The position numbers were made by a program, and so were the translations under genes. The notes below the pieces were generated by a model. That model did not search any database and was not told the DNA's origin. It saw nothing but the letters and a program-made list of their open reading frames with translations. A stretch of DNA of 53,504 bases from positions 66,385 to 119,888 of the forward strand of contig PKXU01000090.1 in NCBI GenBank assembly GCA_003132445.1, given 5' to 3'. Positions 16,547 through 25,203 of the stretch are shown piece by piece. Each line of letters starts with the position of its first letter. Positions within the stretch are counted from its first letter, which is position 1. Origin of the DNA: Acidobacteriaceae bacterium. GTDB taxonomy: Bacteria > Acidobacteriota > Terriglobia > Terriglobales > Acidobacteriaceae.

Positions 16547-18292
16547 ATGCAACCTCGCCTGCGCTCGCAATTTTCTCTGGTATTTGCCATCTTTTTCGCT
16601 TCCCTGCTTTCGACTACCGCATTAGTAGCTCAAAGTACGAACCGGCAAATTGGAACGCAGTTCGAGGTAACGGCCGACCCGCTCGTCCCGCGGCCGCCGG
16701 AGCAACCATGTATCGTGCCTCTTTTTGCCAATTATCAGTTCGCGCACTTTTCCGAGTCGACCCAAACCTTCGAGTTCACCCCTCCCGGCAACTGCGCCGG
16801 TCCCTGGGAAAAGGTTGTTTTGGAAGCGGATTTCAGCGAGAACGGGGGAGTCCAGTTCGACCGCACCGCGAGTCTCTATATTGCAAATGCGAACCTTTAC
16901 TTTGGAACCACTCCGGAGCCGTTAGCGACGTTGACCAATACGTGGCATATTGAACGCGACGTCACCGATTACAGCGCGCTGTTCGCCGCGCCTCAACAAG
17001 GAACAATCGTTCTCGCCAACTGCACCTCCGATTGCGGAGCTCCTTACAATACTTTGAACGGAGTGTTCACGGTAAACGCCGACCTGGAGTTTTATCCCGC
17101 ACGGCATGGTCGCGGGGGCCGTAGCGACGATGACCGGGGTCACGGAGATAATAACGATCGGGCCAAACGGACGCCGGATGAGATCCTCCCGATAGTCCAG
17201 TCCAATGGAAGCGGGGGCGTGAACCTGCCGGCCACGCTCGGTTCGCCGACTGACCAACTGACGACGACGTTCACGCTGCCGACCAACACCGAGGAAGCCT
17301 ATCTGGACGTCATCTCCCAGAGCCAGTCGAAAGATGAACAGTGGTACGCCTGCTTTCCCAACGATCTCGCCAGCATCAACGAAGTGTACGGGTGCGGCAA
17401 TACTGACTTCCGCGAGACTGAGGTCACCATTGATGGCACGCTGGCCGGCATCGCACCAGTTTCTCCATGGGTCTTCACCGGATTTCTACCCGATCAGTGG
17501 GTGCCCATCCCCGGCCTGCAAACTCTCGACTTTGTGCCTTACCGCGTGAACCTTACGCCCTTCGCGGGACTTTTGAGCAACGGCCAGCCTCACACGATTG
17601 CGCTCAGCGTGTTCGACGACGACAGTTATTTTTCGGAAGCCGCATCGCTTTTGCTTTATCTCGATCACGGCAGTAGTCAAATCACAGGTGCGGTCACCAG
17701 AAACACACTCACCAGTCCATCGCCTGTCGTAACGGAGAAGCTAAAAGGTACGTCGACGGTCACGGGAACGATCAATGTCACGGTCGACCGCAACTTCACG
17801 ATTTCCGGATACGTTCATACCTCGCACGGGAAGGTCACGACATCAGTGTCGGGGCAGCAGAATTTTTCCGGCACGCAGACGATTGACTTCGACACTGTCA
17901 ACTTCACAGTTCTCGATCAGAAGACTGATGTGAAAACGAGCGTGTCTACTGCGACCGCGGTCTCGGGGGCTGAGGGGACGACCGTGACCCAGGACAACTT
18001 CAGCTTCCCGATTACGGTCGGTTTGATCCTCCCGGTCAGCAGCGCCACATTCGGCCTCACGCTGACAACGGCTCAGAATTACCAGGCCGGTCACCAGGTT
18101 TCGCACGACGGACATGTCGCCTACGCTTCGGCGGTCACGAACTCGGTTAGTGCCACGGACGTCAGTCCCGCCGCCAGTTCGCAGACCTATACCTTCTCCG
18201 ATTCGGATGGAGCTTTCTACAACTGCCACATCGCCTCCGCGAATAATACTTTGACGTCAGTCAGTCGTGGGTGCCGGCAGACCGAGTATTAG
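16547..18292 (+). CDS. Secreted PNGase A-like N-glycanase (peptide-N-glycosidase A family)
   Basis: A 581-residue secreted protein with a signal peptide of about 29 residues (cleavage after TALVAQ). Residues 55-185 match the N-terminal domain of plant and fungal peptide-N4-(N-acetyl-glucosaminyl)asparagine amidase A: CIVPLFANYQFAH, GPWEKVVLEADFSENGGVQFD, a TTPEP segment, WHIERDVTDYSALF and VFTVNADLEFYP. A His/Asp/Gly-rich linker (about 186-208) leads to a second beta-rich half with VPYRVNLTPFAGLLSNGQPHTIALSVF, also typical. These enzymes cleave intact N-glycans from Asn. The protein is full length and Cys-paired, consistent with periplasmic or outer secretion. It lies downstream of the DeoR regulator and shares its promoter element with the TonB receptor gene. 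An Oar-type receptor plus N-glycanase suggests feeding on plant or fungal glycoproteins. Confidence 0.8.
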   Translation: MQPRLRSQFSLVFAIFFASLLSTTALVAQSTNRQIGTQFEVTADPLVPRPPEQPCIVPLFANYQFAHFSESTQTFEFTPPGNCAGPWEKVVLEADFSENGGVQFDRTASLYIANANLYFGTTPEPLATLTNTWHIERDVTDYSALFAAPQQGTIVLANCTSDCGAPYNTLNGVFTVNADLEFYPARHGRGGRSDDDRGHGDNNDRAKRTPDEILPIVQSNGSGGVNLPATLGSPTDQLTTTFTLPTNTEEAYLDVISQSQSKDEQWYACFPNDLASINEVYGCGNTDFRETEVTIDGTLAGIAPVSPWVFTGFLPDQWVPIPGLQTLDFVPYRVNLTPFAGLLSNGQPHTIALSVFDDDSYFSEAASLLLYLDHGSSQITGAVTRNTLTSPSPVVTEKLKGTSTVTGTINVTVDRNFTISGYVHTSHGKVTTSVSGQQNFSGTQTIDFDTVNFTVLDQKTDVKTSVSTATAVSGAEGTTVTQDNFSFPITVGLILPVSSATFGLTLTTAQNYQAGHQVSHDGHVAYASAVTNSVSATDVSPAASSQTYTFSDSDGAFYNCHIASANNTLTSVSRGCRQTEY

Positions 18293-18341
18293 GCGGGGGG
18301 TTCGATTGTCCGAATAGCGGCGACTCTAGGCGGTCCGCAAT

Positions 18342-19684
18342 TCACGCATAGCGAAACAGCATCATGAAACCAAAATCCATGTGGCTTTGCTGGTGGCAGT
18401 GAAATAGCGTTGAACCCGGGTTCGAAGCGACAAAATCAATCTCGGCATTGCTGTTTGCTTTCACTACTACTACATCTTTTCGCAAACCTGACATGGGCTT
18501 GCCATCCAGGCTCGTAACCTCGAAGGTATGGCGATGCAAGTGAATGGGATGATCGTCGCTGCTTTTGTTGCGCATCGCTAATCTGTAACGCTTGCCTTCT
18601 TTCAATGGAACTGCGTCCGTCTTCGGATACGACTTGCCATTGATCGTCCAATAATCAAACTCCCCATGCCCGCGAAATTTCGACTCAAACACAAGAGGAA
18701 TCTGCTGGTCCGGTTCCGTCGCGGTTGGTTCCTGCTTTGCAAACAGCGTGTAATCCCACAAAGTCTCTGGCGGATCGATCCACCTGGGCGGCCCTTGCTG
18801 GTTGGCATATTCCACAACAATTCCCATCCCGGCTTTGCGAATTTCCGGGCGCGTCTCGCCCATTACCCACACGCCTGGCCGGTTCATCTCCACCAGAGCA
18901 TCGATGCGCTCCGCCGGAGCCAGTCGGATCGCCGGGACCTTCGCGTGCTGCGGCACGTCATTTCCATCCATGCCTACTACCGTGAATTCATGCCCCGCCA
19001 AGGCTAACCAATGGGTCGCGGTCGCACTGGCGTTGAGCACGCGGAAAAGCACTCTTGCCCCTCGCTTACTTTAATCGGATCGCCATGCCCAAGCATGCGA
19101 TTATTGATGGTCGCATAGTCGTAAAACGCATCCATGGAAGCATCGCCACCGCCGCCCATGTACGCATTCCAGTCGTGCAATGTGAGAAATATCTCCTGAT
19201 CGTAGGCCCCTGGCGATTGCTTCGGTTCAATGTAGAAACATCCGAACTGACCGGTGTATGTGCCCCGCTTTAAATCGTGCCCAGCAAATGTGTGCGTGTG
19301 GTACCAACGAAAGCCTGCCGGCCGCGGCGTAAAACTGTAGCGATGTTGTCCGCCCGGCGGAATCATTGGCGAACCTTCTTCCATCGCGCCGTCTTGGTCC
19401 GATGGAATCCACAATCCATGCCAGTGCACAATCTCGGGCACGTCCGTCCGGTTTACAACATCAATCGTGATTGGCTTGCCTTCCGGCCAGCAAATCAGCG
19501 GTCCGGGAACTCGTCCGTTGTACGCGACGGTGTGAATTATTTTTTTGGGCGCGATCTCGAGTTTAAGAGGCGCAATTTCAAGGCGCACATCCGGCGTGGT
19601 CTGCGCCCACAGCGTCGGCTTCGCCGCCGCACCCAGCATCGCGAGACTGGCTTGCATCAGAAATTCCCGGCGATCGGTTTCCAT
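18342..19684 (-). CDS. Multicopper oxidase, Tat-exported (one-base frameshift)
   Basis: Repaired, this is a 447-residue two-part cupredoxin oxidase that oxidises phenols or metals and reduces oxygen. Residues 4-10 (DRREFLM) are a twin-arginine-type signal. All four copper motifs are present: HWHG and WYHTHTF in the N-terminal part, HPIHLHRHTFEV and HCHQQSHMDFGFM at the C-terminus. The axial type-1 position after the last motif is Phe rather than Met, as in high-potential laccases. The frame is broken near 19055: the protein reads KVSEGQ, but the next codons fit the family (RVLFRVLNASATATHW) only with one extra A in the CAAGAG context. Start codon at 19684, within a degenerate tandem repeat. 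It lies 57 bases downstream of an outer-membrane protein gene. Confidence 0.85.
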
Positions 19685-19728
19685 AGATGATCCATTTTCA
19701 TAGAGGATCCAGTTCCGTAGAGATCCAG
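19671..19728 (-). repeat. Degenerate tandem repeat spanning the multicopper oxidase start
   Basis: On the minus strand, units of 16-18 bases run CTGGATCTCTACGGAA, CTGGATCCTCTATGAAAA, TGGATCATCTATGGAAA and a partial CCGATCGCC. The start ATG lies in the third unit. The pattern resembles the start-spanning repeats at clpP and the PilZ gene. Confidence 0.6.
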
Positions 19729-19741
19729 TCGCATGTATTTC

Positions 19742-20593
19742 CTATTGAGTGCTCTCGGAACTGCCCGCCCGATGATGTGTCCAATCAAACCGGCGCCCCA
19801 CGATACCCTTCACGATCAGATGGTCGGTGCTGGCCGTCGCCCCAATTCCGACTCCAAAGTTGATCTCCCAATTGGGGGATACATTCAGATCGATTGTGGG
19901 AAAAAACTGCTGCTCCTGGTTGTGCAACGAAGACATATTTGTGATCGACCCGTAAGCAGCGTAGTACTCCAGGCCGCCAGAAATATATTTATTGAAGTCG
20001 TAGCTGAATTTCGCACTGGGCGAAAATCCTACGCCCTGCGGAACACCCGGACTATGGAAAGATCGCTCCAGAGCCGGATTCACCGAGAAATACCATCTGC
20101 CTATCTGCTTATCGACGATCGGACGCAGCTCCATCGTCCATGTGTCCGGCGAAAACAACGCGCGCTGATACCCAAACTCCATCGAGAGGCTCACACCCAC
20201 AGGCCAGTGCCAGCTATCGGGGGCTCTGACTCGCGGGCGAATATGATCACCCACCCACTGCCAGCCGTCCCCACTGCGCGCGCTGGTGAAAATGTAGAAG
20301 CCAACCTCCGACCAGCTATTCACACCCTGCGTAATCTCAACCGTTTCGTGCTCGGCATGGTTCGTTGGATAAAGCCCGTTCGCAGTGAATCGTAAGCCGG
20401 GCGCCGGAGAACTGCCCTCCGCGGTAAAGTTGCTGTGTAGCTCCAGCATCGTATTCTTAGGCGCAACCGTGTCCGAACCATAGACTTGGATTTCATAGTT
20501 GTCCTGCGCCGTCGCGAGTTCAAAGCTGCCAAAACCAAAAAGAACAAGAATGAATAACGAATAATATCCGGCAATCGGCTTCTCTCTTATCAA
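19742..20593 (-). CDS. Predicted outer-membrane beta-barrel protein
   Basis: A 283-residue protein with a signal peptide (hydrophobic core about residues 10-26, cleavage near LATAQ) and alternating aromatic/polar strands, for example FTANGLYP, VGFYIFTSA, GVSLSMEFGYQ and GRWYFSVNPALE. This suggests a small beta-barrel. It resembles proteins annotated as putative transporters or copper-resistance outer-membrane proteins, but I cannot name a family with certainty. It begins at TTG with a GGAAAGGG ribosome site. It is followed by the multicopper oxidase on the same strand, so the two are probably an operon for copper or aromatic detoxification (inference). The 300 bases upstream hold no gene I can support. 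Confidence 0.65.
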   Translation of the reverse strand: MIREKPIAGYYSLFILVLFGFGSFELATAQDNYEIQVYGSDTVAPKNTMLELHSNFTAEGSSPAPGLRFTANGLYPTNHAEHETVEITQGVNSWSEVGFYIFTSARSGDGWQWVGDHIRPRVRAPDSWHWPVGVSLSMEFGYQRALFSPDTWTMELRPIVDKQIGRWYFSVNPALERSFHSPGVPQGVGFSPSAKFSYDFNKYISGGLEYYAAYGSITNMSSLHNQEQQFFPTIDLNVSPNWEINFGVGIGATASTDHLIVKGIVGRRFDWTHHRAGSSESTQ

Positions 20594-20893
20594 GACTGTT
20601 GCCCTTTCCGGACTGATTGAATTGCTGGTCGGCTTGCATTTGAGATGTGCGACTCCACAACTTGGAGTTTATTTCATAGATAAGAATAGGGAAAATAAAT
20701 GGCGATGTGGACAAGAACCGAAATACCGTGGAAATGCCTGAAGAATGAAACGCAGCGTACAAGAAACGTTTGTCACAATAAACTTGGCAGGGACGGACCT
20801 TCTTAGGAGAAGCCCTCCTCAGGGCAAGCCGATCAAATGGAATGCTCCGCTTATCGGTCGCCGCCAACTGGATCAGCCAACAATATTCGCCAA

Positions 20894-21802
20894 TCACGGA
20901 ATGAGGACAATTTTTCCCGCGACTTCGCCTTGTTCTGACATTCGATGTGCCTCTTGAACTTCCTGCAACTTCATCGTACGGGCGATAGGAATGGAAAATT
21001 CATTTCTCGCCACATCGTTGGCCAATTGGTGGAGTCGGGAGGCATCCGGCTGCGCCATGAATGCCCGCACCTGAATATCGTATTTGCTGGCTCCTTCCGG
21101 TTCACCGAGCACTGAGCCCAGCACGCCTCCTTTACGGATGGTTTTCAATAGCCGTTGGATGGTCTGCCCTCCAACTGTATCGGCAATCGCGTCGAGATCG
21201 TGCAGACGGCCAATTTCTTCTTCGCTGTCGATGGCAACCACTCCATCAACCTTCAGTCCCTCCGCCTCCTTCTTCTCCCTGGCTCGGACTCCAGCCAACA
21301 CGCGGGCTCCGTGCTTCCGAGCGACATGCACCGCCGACCGCCCTACGCTCCCGAGCGCTCCCGTGATTAAGACGGTTTGACCGGCTTTGGGTTTTACCGC
21401 TCGCTCAATCAATTGAGAGCCGGTAGTGGTAACTAGAGGAAGCGCACCCGCCTGCTCGAAGCTGAGAGTTTCTGGGATCGGCGCGAGCACGTCAGCCTTG
21501 GCAACCGTGTATTCCGCATAAGTCCGATTTGTCAGCGCCATCACGCGCATACCTTTGGGAAAACCCGAGACCGCACGCCCTGCCTCAACCACTTCGCCAG
21601 CCAGGTCTCGACCCAGGATCGCTGGAAATTCAATCGGCATTCGCGCCTTCGCTGCTCCACTACGTATTTTGTAGTCGATGGGATTGACACTGGTGGCGCG
21701 CACCTTCACGAGTACTTCGTCATCCCCGAATTTGGGCGTAGGGGTTTCTTCGTATCGCAGTTGTTCCGGACCGCCGTAGGCGTACAGCAGTACTGCTTTC
21801 AT
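20894..21802 (-). CDS. Zinc-independent NADPH:quinone oxidoreductase-like MDR protein
   Basis: A 302-residue medium-chain dehydrogenase/reductase of the quinone-oxidoreductase branch. It has an N-terminal GroES-like domain (KAVLLYAYGGPEQLRYEE, VKVRATSVNPIDYKIRSG, GRDLAGEVVEAG) and a Rossmann domain with ITGALGSVGRSAVHVARKHGA. The zinc-binding cysteines of alcohol dehydrogenases are absent. The C-terminal region (IPIARTMKLQEVQEAHRMSE.G...GKIVL) is typical. I chose the ATG at 21802, which follows a clear GAGGAGAAG ribosome site; an upstream start would add 24 unrelated residues. It likely reduces quinones or enones with NADPH in the cytosol. Confidence 0.92.
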   Translation of the reverse strand: MKAVLLYAYGGPEQLRYEETPTPKFGDDEVLVKVRATSVNPIDYKIRSGAAKARMPIEFPAILGRDLAGEVVEAGRAVSGFPKGMRVMALTNRTYAEYTVAKADVLAPIPETLSFEQAGALPLVTTTGSQLIERAVKPKAGQTVLITGALGSVGRSAVHVARKHGARVLAGVRAREKKEAEGLKVDGVVAIDSEEEIGRLHDLDAIADTVGGQTIQRLLKTIRKGGVLGSVLGEPEGASKYDIQVRAFMAQPDASRLHQLANDVARNEFSIPIARTMKLQEVQEAHRMSEQGEVAGKIVLIP

Positions 21803-21982
21803 AAGAGCTTCTCCTCGTTGTCGTTGAGATGCGAGATCGTCTCTGGAGGATCTTGATTTTTGAGTCCGGGGCACATGTCAGTGAGAGGTGGCCTGGGTCA
21901 GCGGGCGAACATTTTAAAACTCGACAAGACGTAGTGGTCAAGGTGGTGCAGTCCCTCGCGTGGCACGCGGCAAGCGCCGGTT

Positions 21983-22102
21983 TCAGAAAATCTTCCACAC
22001 GAAATGGGCCAAAAGAGTCACCAGCAGAACACCACCCACCCCGGCGACCCAGAAGAGAAAGTTGGCAGTCAATTTCGGAGAGTTTATTTCCTTTTTATCC
22101 AT
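21983..22102 (-). CDS. 39-residue single-pass membrane peptide
   Basis: ATG at 22102 to TGA. The peptide starts MDKKEINSPKLTANF, followed by one strong hydrophobic segment (about residues 16-36) and an aromatic-basic end (FVWKIF). It has the charge pattern of a real small membrane protein, but no clear ribosome site is visible and I recognise no family. It lies alone in the 500-base gap between the oxidoreductase (minus) and the ABC exporter (plus). The rest of the gap shows no other gene. Confidence 0.45.
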   Translation of the reverse strand: MDKKEINSPKLTANFLFWVAGVGGVLLVTLLAHFVWKIF

Positions 22103-22304
22103 GATTTGATTTTAAACGATTGGTTTCCAAATCCCGACATCGTCAAAGTTGAGGGACGATATGCCGGTGGTCGCTGACTTTACTCCAGACCGCCAGCTGA
22201 AATCTTTGCTTTCCCGCATTCTGCCGCGGCCGTGCATTTAGGTTAACCTGTTAAGAAGCAGTTTCTGCCGGCAGGACGCGCCCGCAGAGCATCGTCGTAA
22301 AACA

Positions 22305-24446
22305 ATGGCCCAGGAAGAGGAAGTACTAGGAAAAGCATATGACAGTCGCCTGATGCGGCGGCTGCTCACCTACCTGCGTCCGTATCGCTGGCAGGTGACG
22401 ATTGCCATTGTCTCGATCATTCTGAAGTCGTTCTGCGACGTGCTGGGGCCCTATCTGGTGAAGGTCGCCGTGGACCGCTATCTTGCGCCGGTAAAGGGCT
22501 CGGCTTCAGGTTTGTGGAATTGGCTCAGCCCGCGGCCGCTGCACGGAATCGCACAAATTTCCACAATTTATTTCGGCCTACTGCTGCTGACTTTTGTTTT
22601 CGAATTTCTGCAGACTTACTTCATGCAGTGGACCGGACAGAAAATCATGTTCGACCTGCGCAGCCAGATTTTCCGCCACTTGCAACGCATGCACGTTGCT
22701 TTCTATGACAAAAATCCGGTGGGTCGTCTGGTAACGCGCGTCACTACGGACGTGGACGCTTTGAATGAAATGTTCACGTCTGGCGTGGTTTCCATTTTTG
22801 AAGATTTCTTTGTGCTGCTGGGAATCGTCGCCATCATGTTGTGCATGAACTGGAAGCTGGCGCTGATTACATTCGGGGTGCTGCCGCTGATTGTGGTTGC
22901 GACCAAAGTTTTCCGCGACAAGGTGCGCGACTCTTACCGCCGCATTCGCACCGCCATCGCCAGAATCAACTCCTATTTGCAGGAGCAGGTCAGCGGCATG
23001 GTGGTGCTGCAACTCTTCAATCGCGAGCGCAAAGCGTATCAGCGTTTCTCGGAAATCAACCGTAGCCATATGGATGCGTACAAAGACGCGATTCTGGCCT
23101 ACGCCATCTACTATCCAGCGGTTGATTTCTTTTCCTCGATTGCGATTGCCTGCGTCATCTGGTTCGGCGGGCAGGACGTGTTGCGGCATATCGTTGCTAA
23201 AAGTGTGTCGATCGAATTCCACCAGCCGTCGTTCATTTCGTTTCATGCGGTCGCGACGGCGGCGTCTCTGGGCGTTCTGATCGCATTCACACAATATGCG
23301 CAGCGGTTCTTCCGGCCCATCATGGACTTCAGCGAGAAATACAACATTCTCCAATCTGCGATGGCTGCCAGTGAACGCATTTTCAAATTGCTGGACACGC
23401 CGGTGGACATTACTTCGCCCGCCGCCACGAAGAAACCCGAAGGTCGAGGCCGCATTGAGTTCGACCACGTCTGGTTCGCGTATCGAGACATGCCGGCAGA
23501 GAGTGACGCTCGTGCGGGGGTATCGCCTCATGTGGGGACAACCGAACATGTGGGGACGGCCGCCCCCGGCCGTCCGGCCGAGCCTGCTCCTGACGAAAAA
23601 AGCTCGGCGGGCTCTTTGCCGGGCAATGGGAATGCAGCCGCAGTCGATGGAACTCCCGACTGGGTTCTCCGCGACGTGACTTTCGCCATCGAGCCCGGAG
23701 AAACGGTCGCGGTTGTCGGCCACACCGGCGCCGGCAAGACCACGCTCATCTCGCTTTTGTTGCGCTTCTACGATGTGCAGAAAGGCGCCGTCCGCATCGA
23801 CGGCGTCGATGTTAGAGAGATGGATCTCGCCGATCTGCGCAGCCGCTTCGGCGTCGTGTTGCAAGATCCGTTTCTCTTTACCGGAACGATCGGCGGCAAC
23901 ATCCGCCTGGGCACTGAACGCATTCAGGACGAGCATGTCGCGAAGGCCGCCGAAGATGTGAACCTCGGCGACTTCATCCGCGCCTTGCCCAAAGGCTTCG
24001 ACGAAGAGGTCCGCGAACGCGGCTCGACCTTATCGACCGGTCAGAAGCAACTCATCTCTTTCGCGCGCGCATTGGCGCACGAACCGAAGATTCTGATCCT
24101 CGACGAAGCTACGTCGAGCGTTGATACCGAAACTGAATTCAAAGTGCGCGCCGCACTGGACCACATGGTCGAAGGCCGCACCTCGTTGATCATCGCCCAC
24201 CGTCTCTCGACCGTGCAGCGCGCCGACAAAATCATCGTCATGCACAAAGGCCAGCTCCGCGAAATGGGCACACACCAGGAACTGCTGGCCCAGCGCGGCA
24301 TTTACTTCAAGCTCTATCAGCTGCAATACAAAGATCAGGAACTGAATGTGGAGCGGGCGCCCCTTCGACAAGCTCAGGGCAAGCTCACGCCCGCGAACGC
24401 GGACGGCTTGCAGCAGCCGGAGGTCGCCGCCAGTGCGGATGACTAG
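22305..24446 (+). CDS. MsbA-like ABC exporter half-transporter with repeat-derived insertion
   Basis: A 713-residue type IV ABC exporter: membrane domain in residues 1-330, nucleotide-binding domain after 385. The Walker A GHTGAGKTT is near residue 472, followed by Q-loop LQDPFLFTG, signature LSTGQKQ (variant of LSGGQ), Walker B ILILDEATSS and H-loop IIAHRLST. About 50 residues (395-447) are inserted between the A-loop segment VWFAY and the first NBD strand WVLRDVTF. Their DNA contains one full and one partial copy of the dispersed palindrome (HVGTAAPGRPAE in this frame). The C-terminal tail encodes LRQAQGKL from another common palindrome. It begins a co-oriented run ending in lpxB, so lipid A or another lipid is a possible substrate (inference). 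Confidence 0.9.
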   Translation: MAQEEEVLGKAYDSRLMRRLLTYLRPYRWQVTIAIVSIILKSFCDVLGPYLVKVAVDRYLAPVKGSASGLWNWLSPRPLHGIAQISTIYFGLLLLTFVFEFLQTYFMQWTGQKIMFDLRSQIFRHLQRMHVAFYDKNPVGRLVTRVTTDVDALNEMFTSGVVSIFEDFFVLLGIVAIMLCMNWKLALITFGVLPLIVVATKVFRDKVRDSYRRIRTAIARINSYLQEQVSGMVVLQLFNRERKAYQRFSEINRSHMDAYKDAILAYAIYYPAVDFFSSIAIACVIWFGGQDVLRHIVAKSVSIEFHQPSFISFHAVATAASLGVLIAFTQYAQRFFRPIMDFSEKYNILQSAMAASERIFKLLDTPVDITSPAATKKPEGRGRIEFDHVWFAYRDMPAESDARAGVSPHVGTTEHVGTAAPGRPAEPAPDEKSSAGSLPGNGNAAAVDGTPDWVLRDVTFAIEPGETVAVVGHTGAGKTTLISLLLRFYDVQKGAVRIDGVDVREMDLADLRSRFGVVLQDPFLFTGTIGGNIRLGTERIQDEHVAKAAEDVNLGDFIRALPKGFDEEVRERGSTLSTGQKQLISFARALAHEPKILILDEATSSVDTETEFKVRAALDHMVEGRTSLIIAHRLSTVQRADKIIVMHKGQLREMGTHQELLAQRGIYFKLYQLQYKDQELNVERAPLRQAQGKLTPANADGLQQPEVAASADD
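23529..23575 (+). repeat. Dispersed palindromic element, copy inside the ABC exporter gene
   Basis: A partial head CATGTGGGGAC at 23529-23539, then a full copy CATGTGGGGACGGCCGC...CGGCCGTCC at 23547-23575. The core GACGGCCG/CGGCCGTC is a perfect stem. It is translated in frame. Confidence 0.75.
24361..24382 (+). repeat. CCCTTCGACAAGCTCAGGGC-type short palindrome in the exporter tail
   Basis: The GCCCTGAGC-type palindrome reads CCCTTCGACAAGCTCAGGGC and lies in the last codons of the exporter gene. A related sequence in inverse orientation (CCTGAGCGAAGTCGAAGGGA) is at 34689-34708 after glgB. This type of short repeat is common in spacers of many soil bacteria. Confidence 0.55.
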
Positions 24447-24456
24447 GCGAACCGAG

Positions 24457-25203
24457 ATGACCGTCGACGGAAACACCCCTCCGGCAAAACGAGTTTTCCT
24501 TTCTGCAGAATGGCGTTACCTGCTGATGCTGAACTATGAGGTCGAGCCCGCTCTTTTAAATCGGCACGTTCCACCGGGTACGTCGCTGGATTCATTTCAG
24601 GGAAAAACATACATCAGCCTTGTAGGCTTTCGATTCTGCCGCACAAAACTACTCGGACGTCTGTCAGTTCCATTTCATACTGATTTTGATGAAGTGAACC
24701 TACGCTTTTACGTCCGGCGCGAGGAGGGCGGCGAAATCCGTAGAGGAGTCGTTTTCATTGCCGAAGTGGTGCCCAGACTCGCGATCGCGAAAACGGCCCG
24801 CATCGTGTATGGCGAGAACTATGTATGTCTTCCGATGAAGCACAGGATTGAGACTGACGGCACCAGGAATACGGTCGAGTATCAGTGGCGGGTTGACGGT
24901 CATGGGTGCAGGATCTTTGCGGAGACCGTTGAACATCCAGAACATCCACCCGAGGGAAGTTTGGAGCAGTTCATCACTGAACATTACTGGGGCTACGCGA
25001 CCCGCCGCAGCAACGAGTCCTACGAATATCATGTCACACATCCTCCGTGGAAGGTCTGGACGGCGACCACCGCTAAATTCGAAGGTGATGCGAGCTCTCT
25101 TTATGGGCCTGAACTCGGATCAGTGATCCAGATGCACCCTAGCAGCGCGTTCGTAGCGGAAGGGTCGCCTATCGTTGTGTTCAAAGGCAATAGAATCCAA
25201 TGA
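24457..25203 (+). CDS. DUF2071 (YqjF-like) protein
   Basis: A 248-residue protein of the DUF2071/YqjF family, whose fold resembles acetoacetate decarboxylase but whose activity is unknown. Typical segments are FLSAEWRYLLMLNYEVEPALL, VPPGTSLDSFQGKTYISLVGFRF, FHTDFDEVNLRFYVRR and HPPWKVW. I chose the ATG at 24457, which starts MTVDGNTPPAKR. A more upstream ATG at 24439 overlaps the exporter stop and would add six residues; either could be used. The following DUF393 gene overlaps its stop by four bases, so the two are translationally coupled, a pairing often seen. Confidence 0.88.
   Translation: MTVDGNTPPAKRVFLSAEWRYLLMLNYEVEPALLNRHVPPGTSLDSFQGKTYISLVGFRFCRTKLLGRLSVPFHTDFDEVNLRFYVRREEGGEIRRGVVFIAEVVPRLAIAKTARIVYGENYVCLPMKHRIETDGTRNTVEYQWRVDGHGCRIFAETVEHPEHPPEGSLEQFITEHYWGYATRRSNESYEYHVTHPPWKVWTATTAKFEGDASSLYGPELGSVIQMHPSSAFVAEGSPIVVFKGNRIQ

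Noticed and set aside
20594..20893. Open frame of about 125 codons upstream of the outer-membrane protein
   Set aside because: Composition is irregular, there is no ribosome site, and most of it overlaps the real gene in another frame.
23529..23575. Repeats as a CRISPR array
   Set aside because: Copies are few, far apart or inverted, without regular spacers.
22578..23936. Long open frame antisense to the ABC exporter (452 codons)
   Set aside because: It is antisense to a well-supported ABC exporter, its product is His/Arg/Asn-rich without any domain, and it arises from codon bias of the sense gene.
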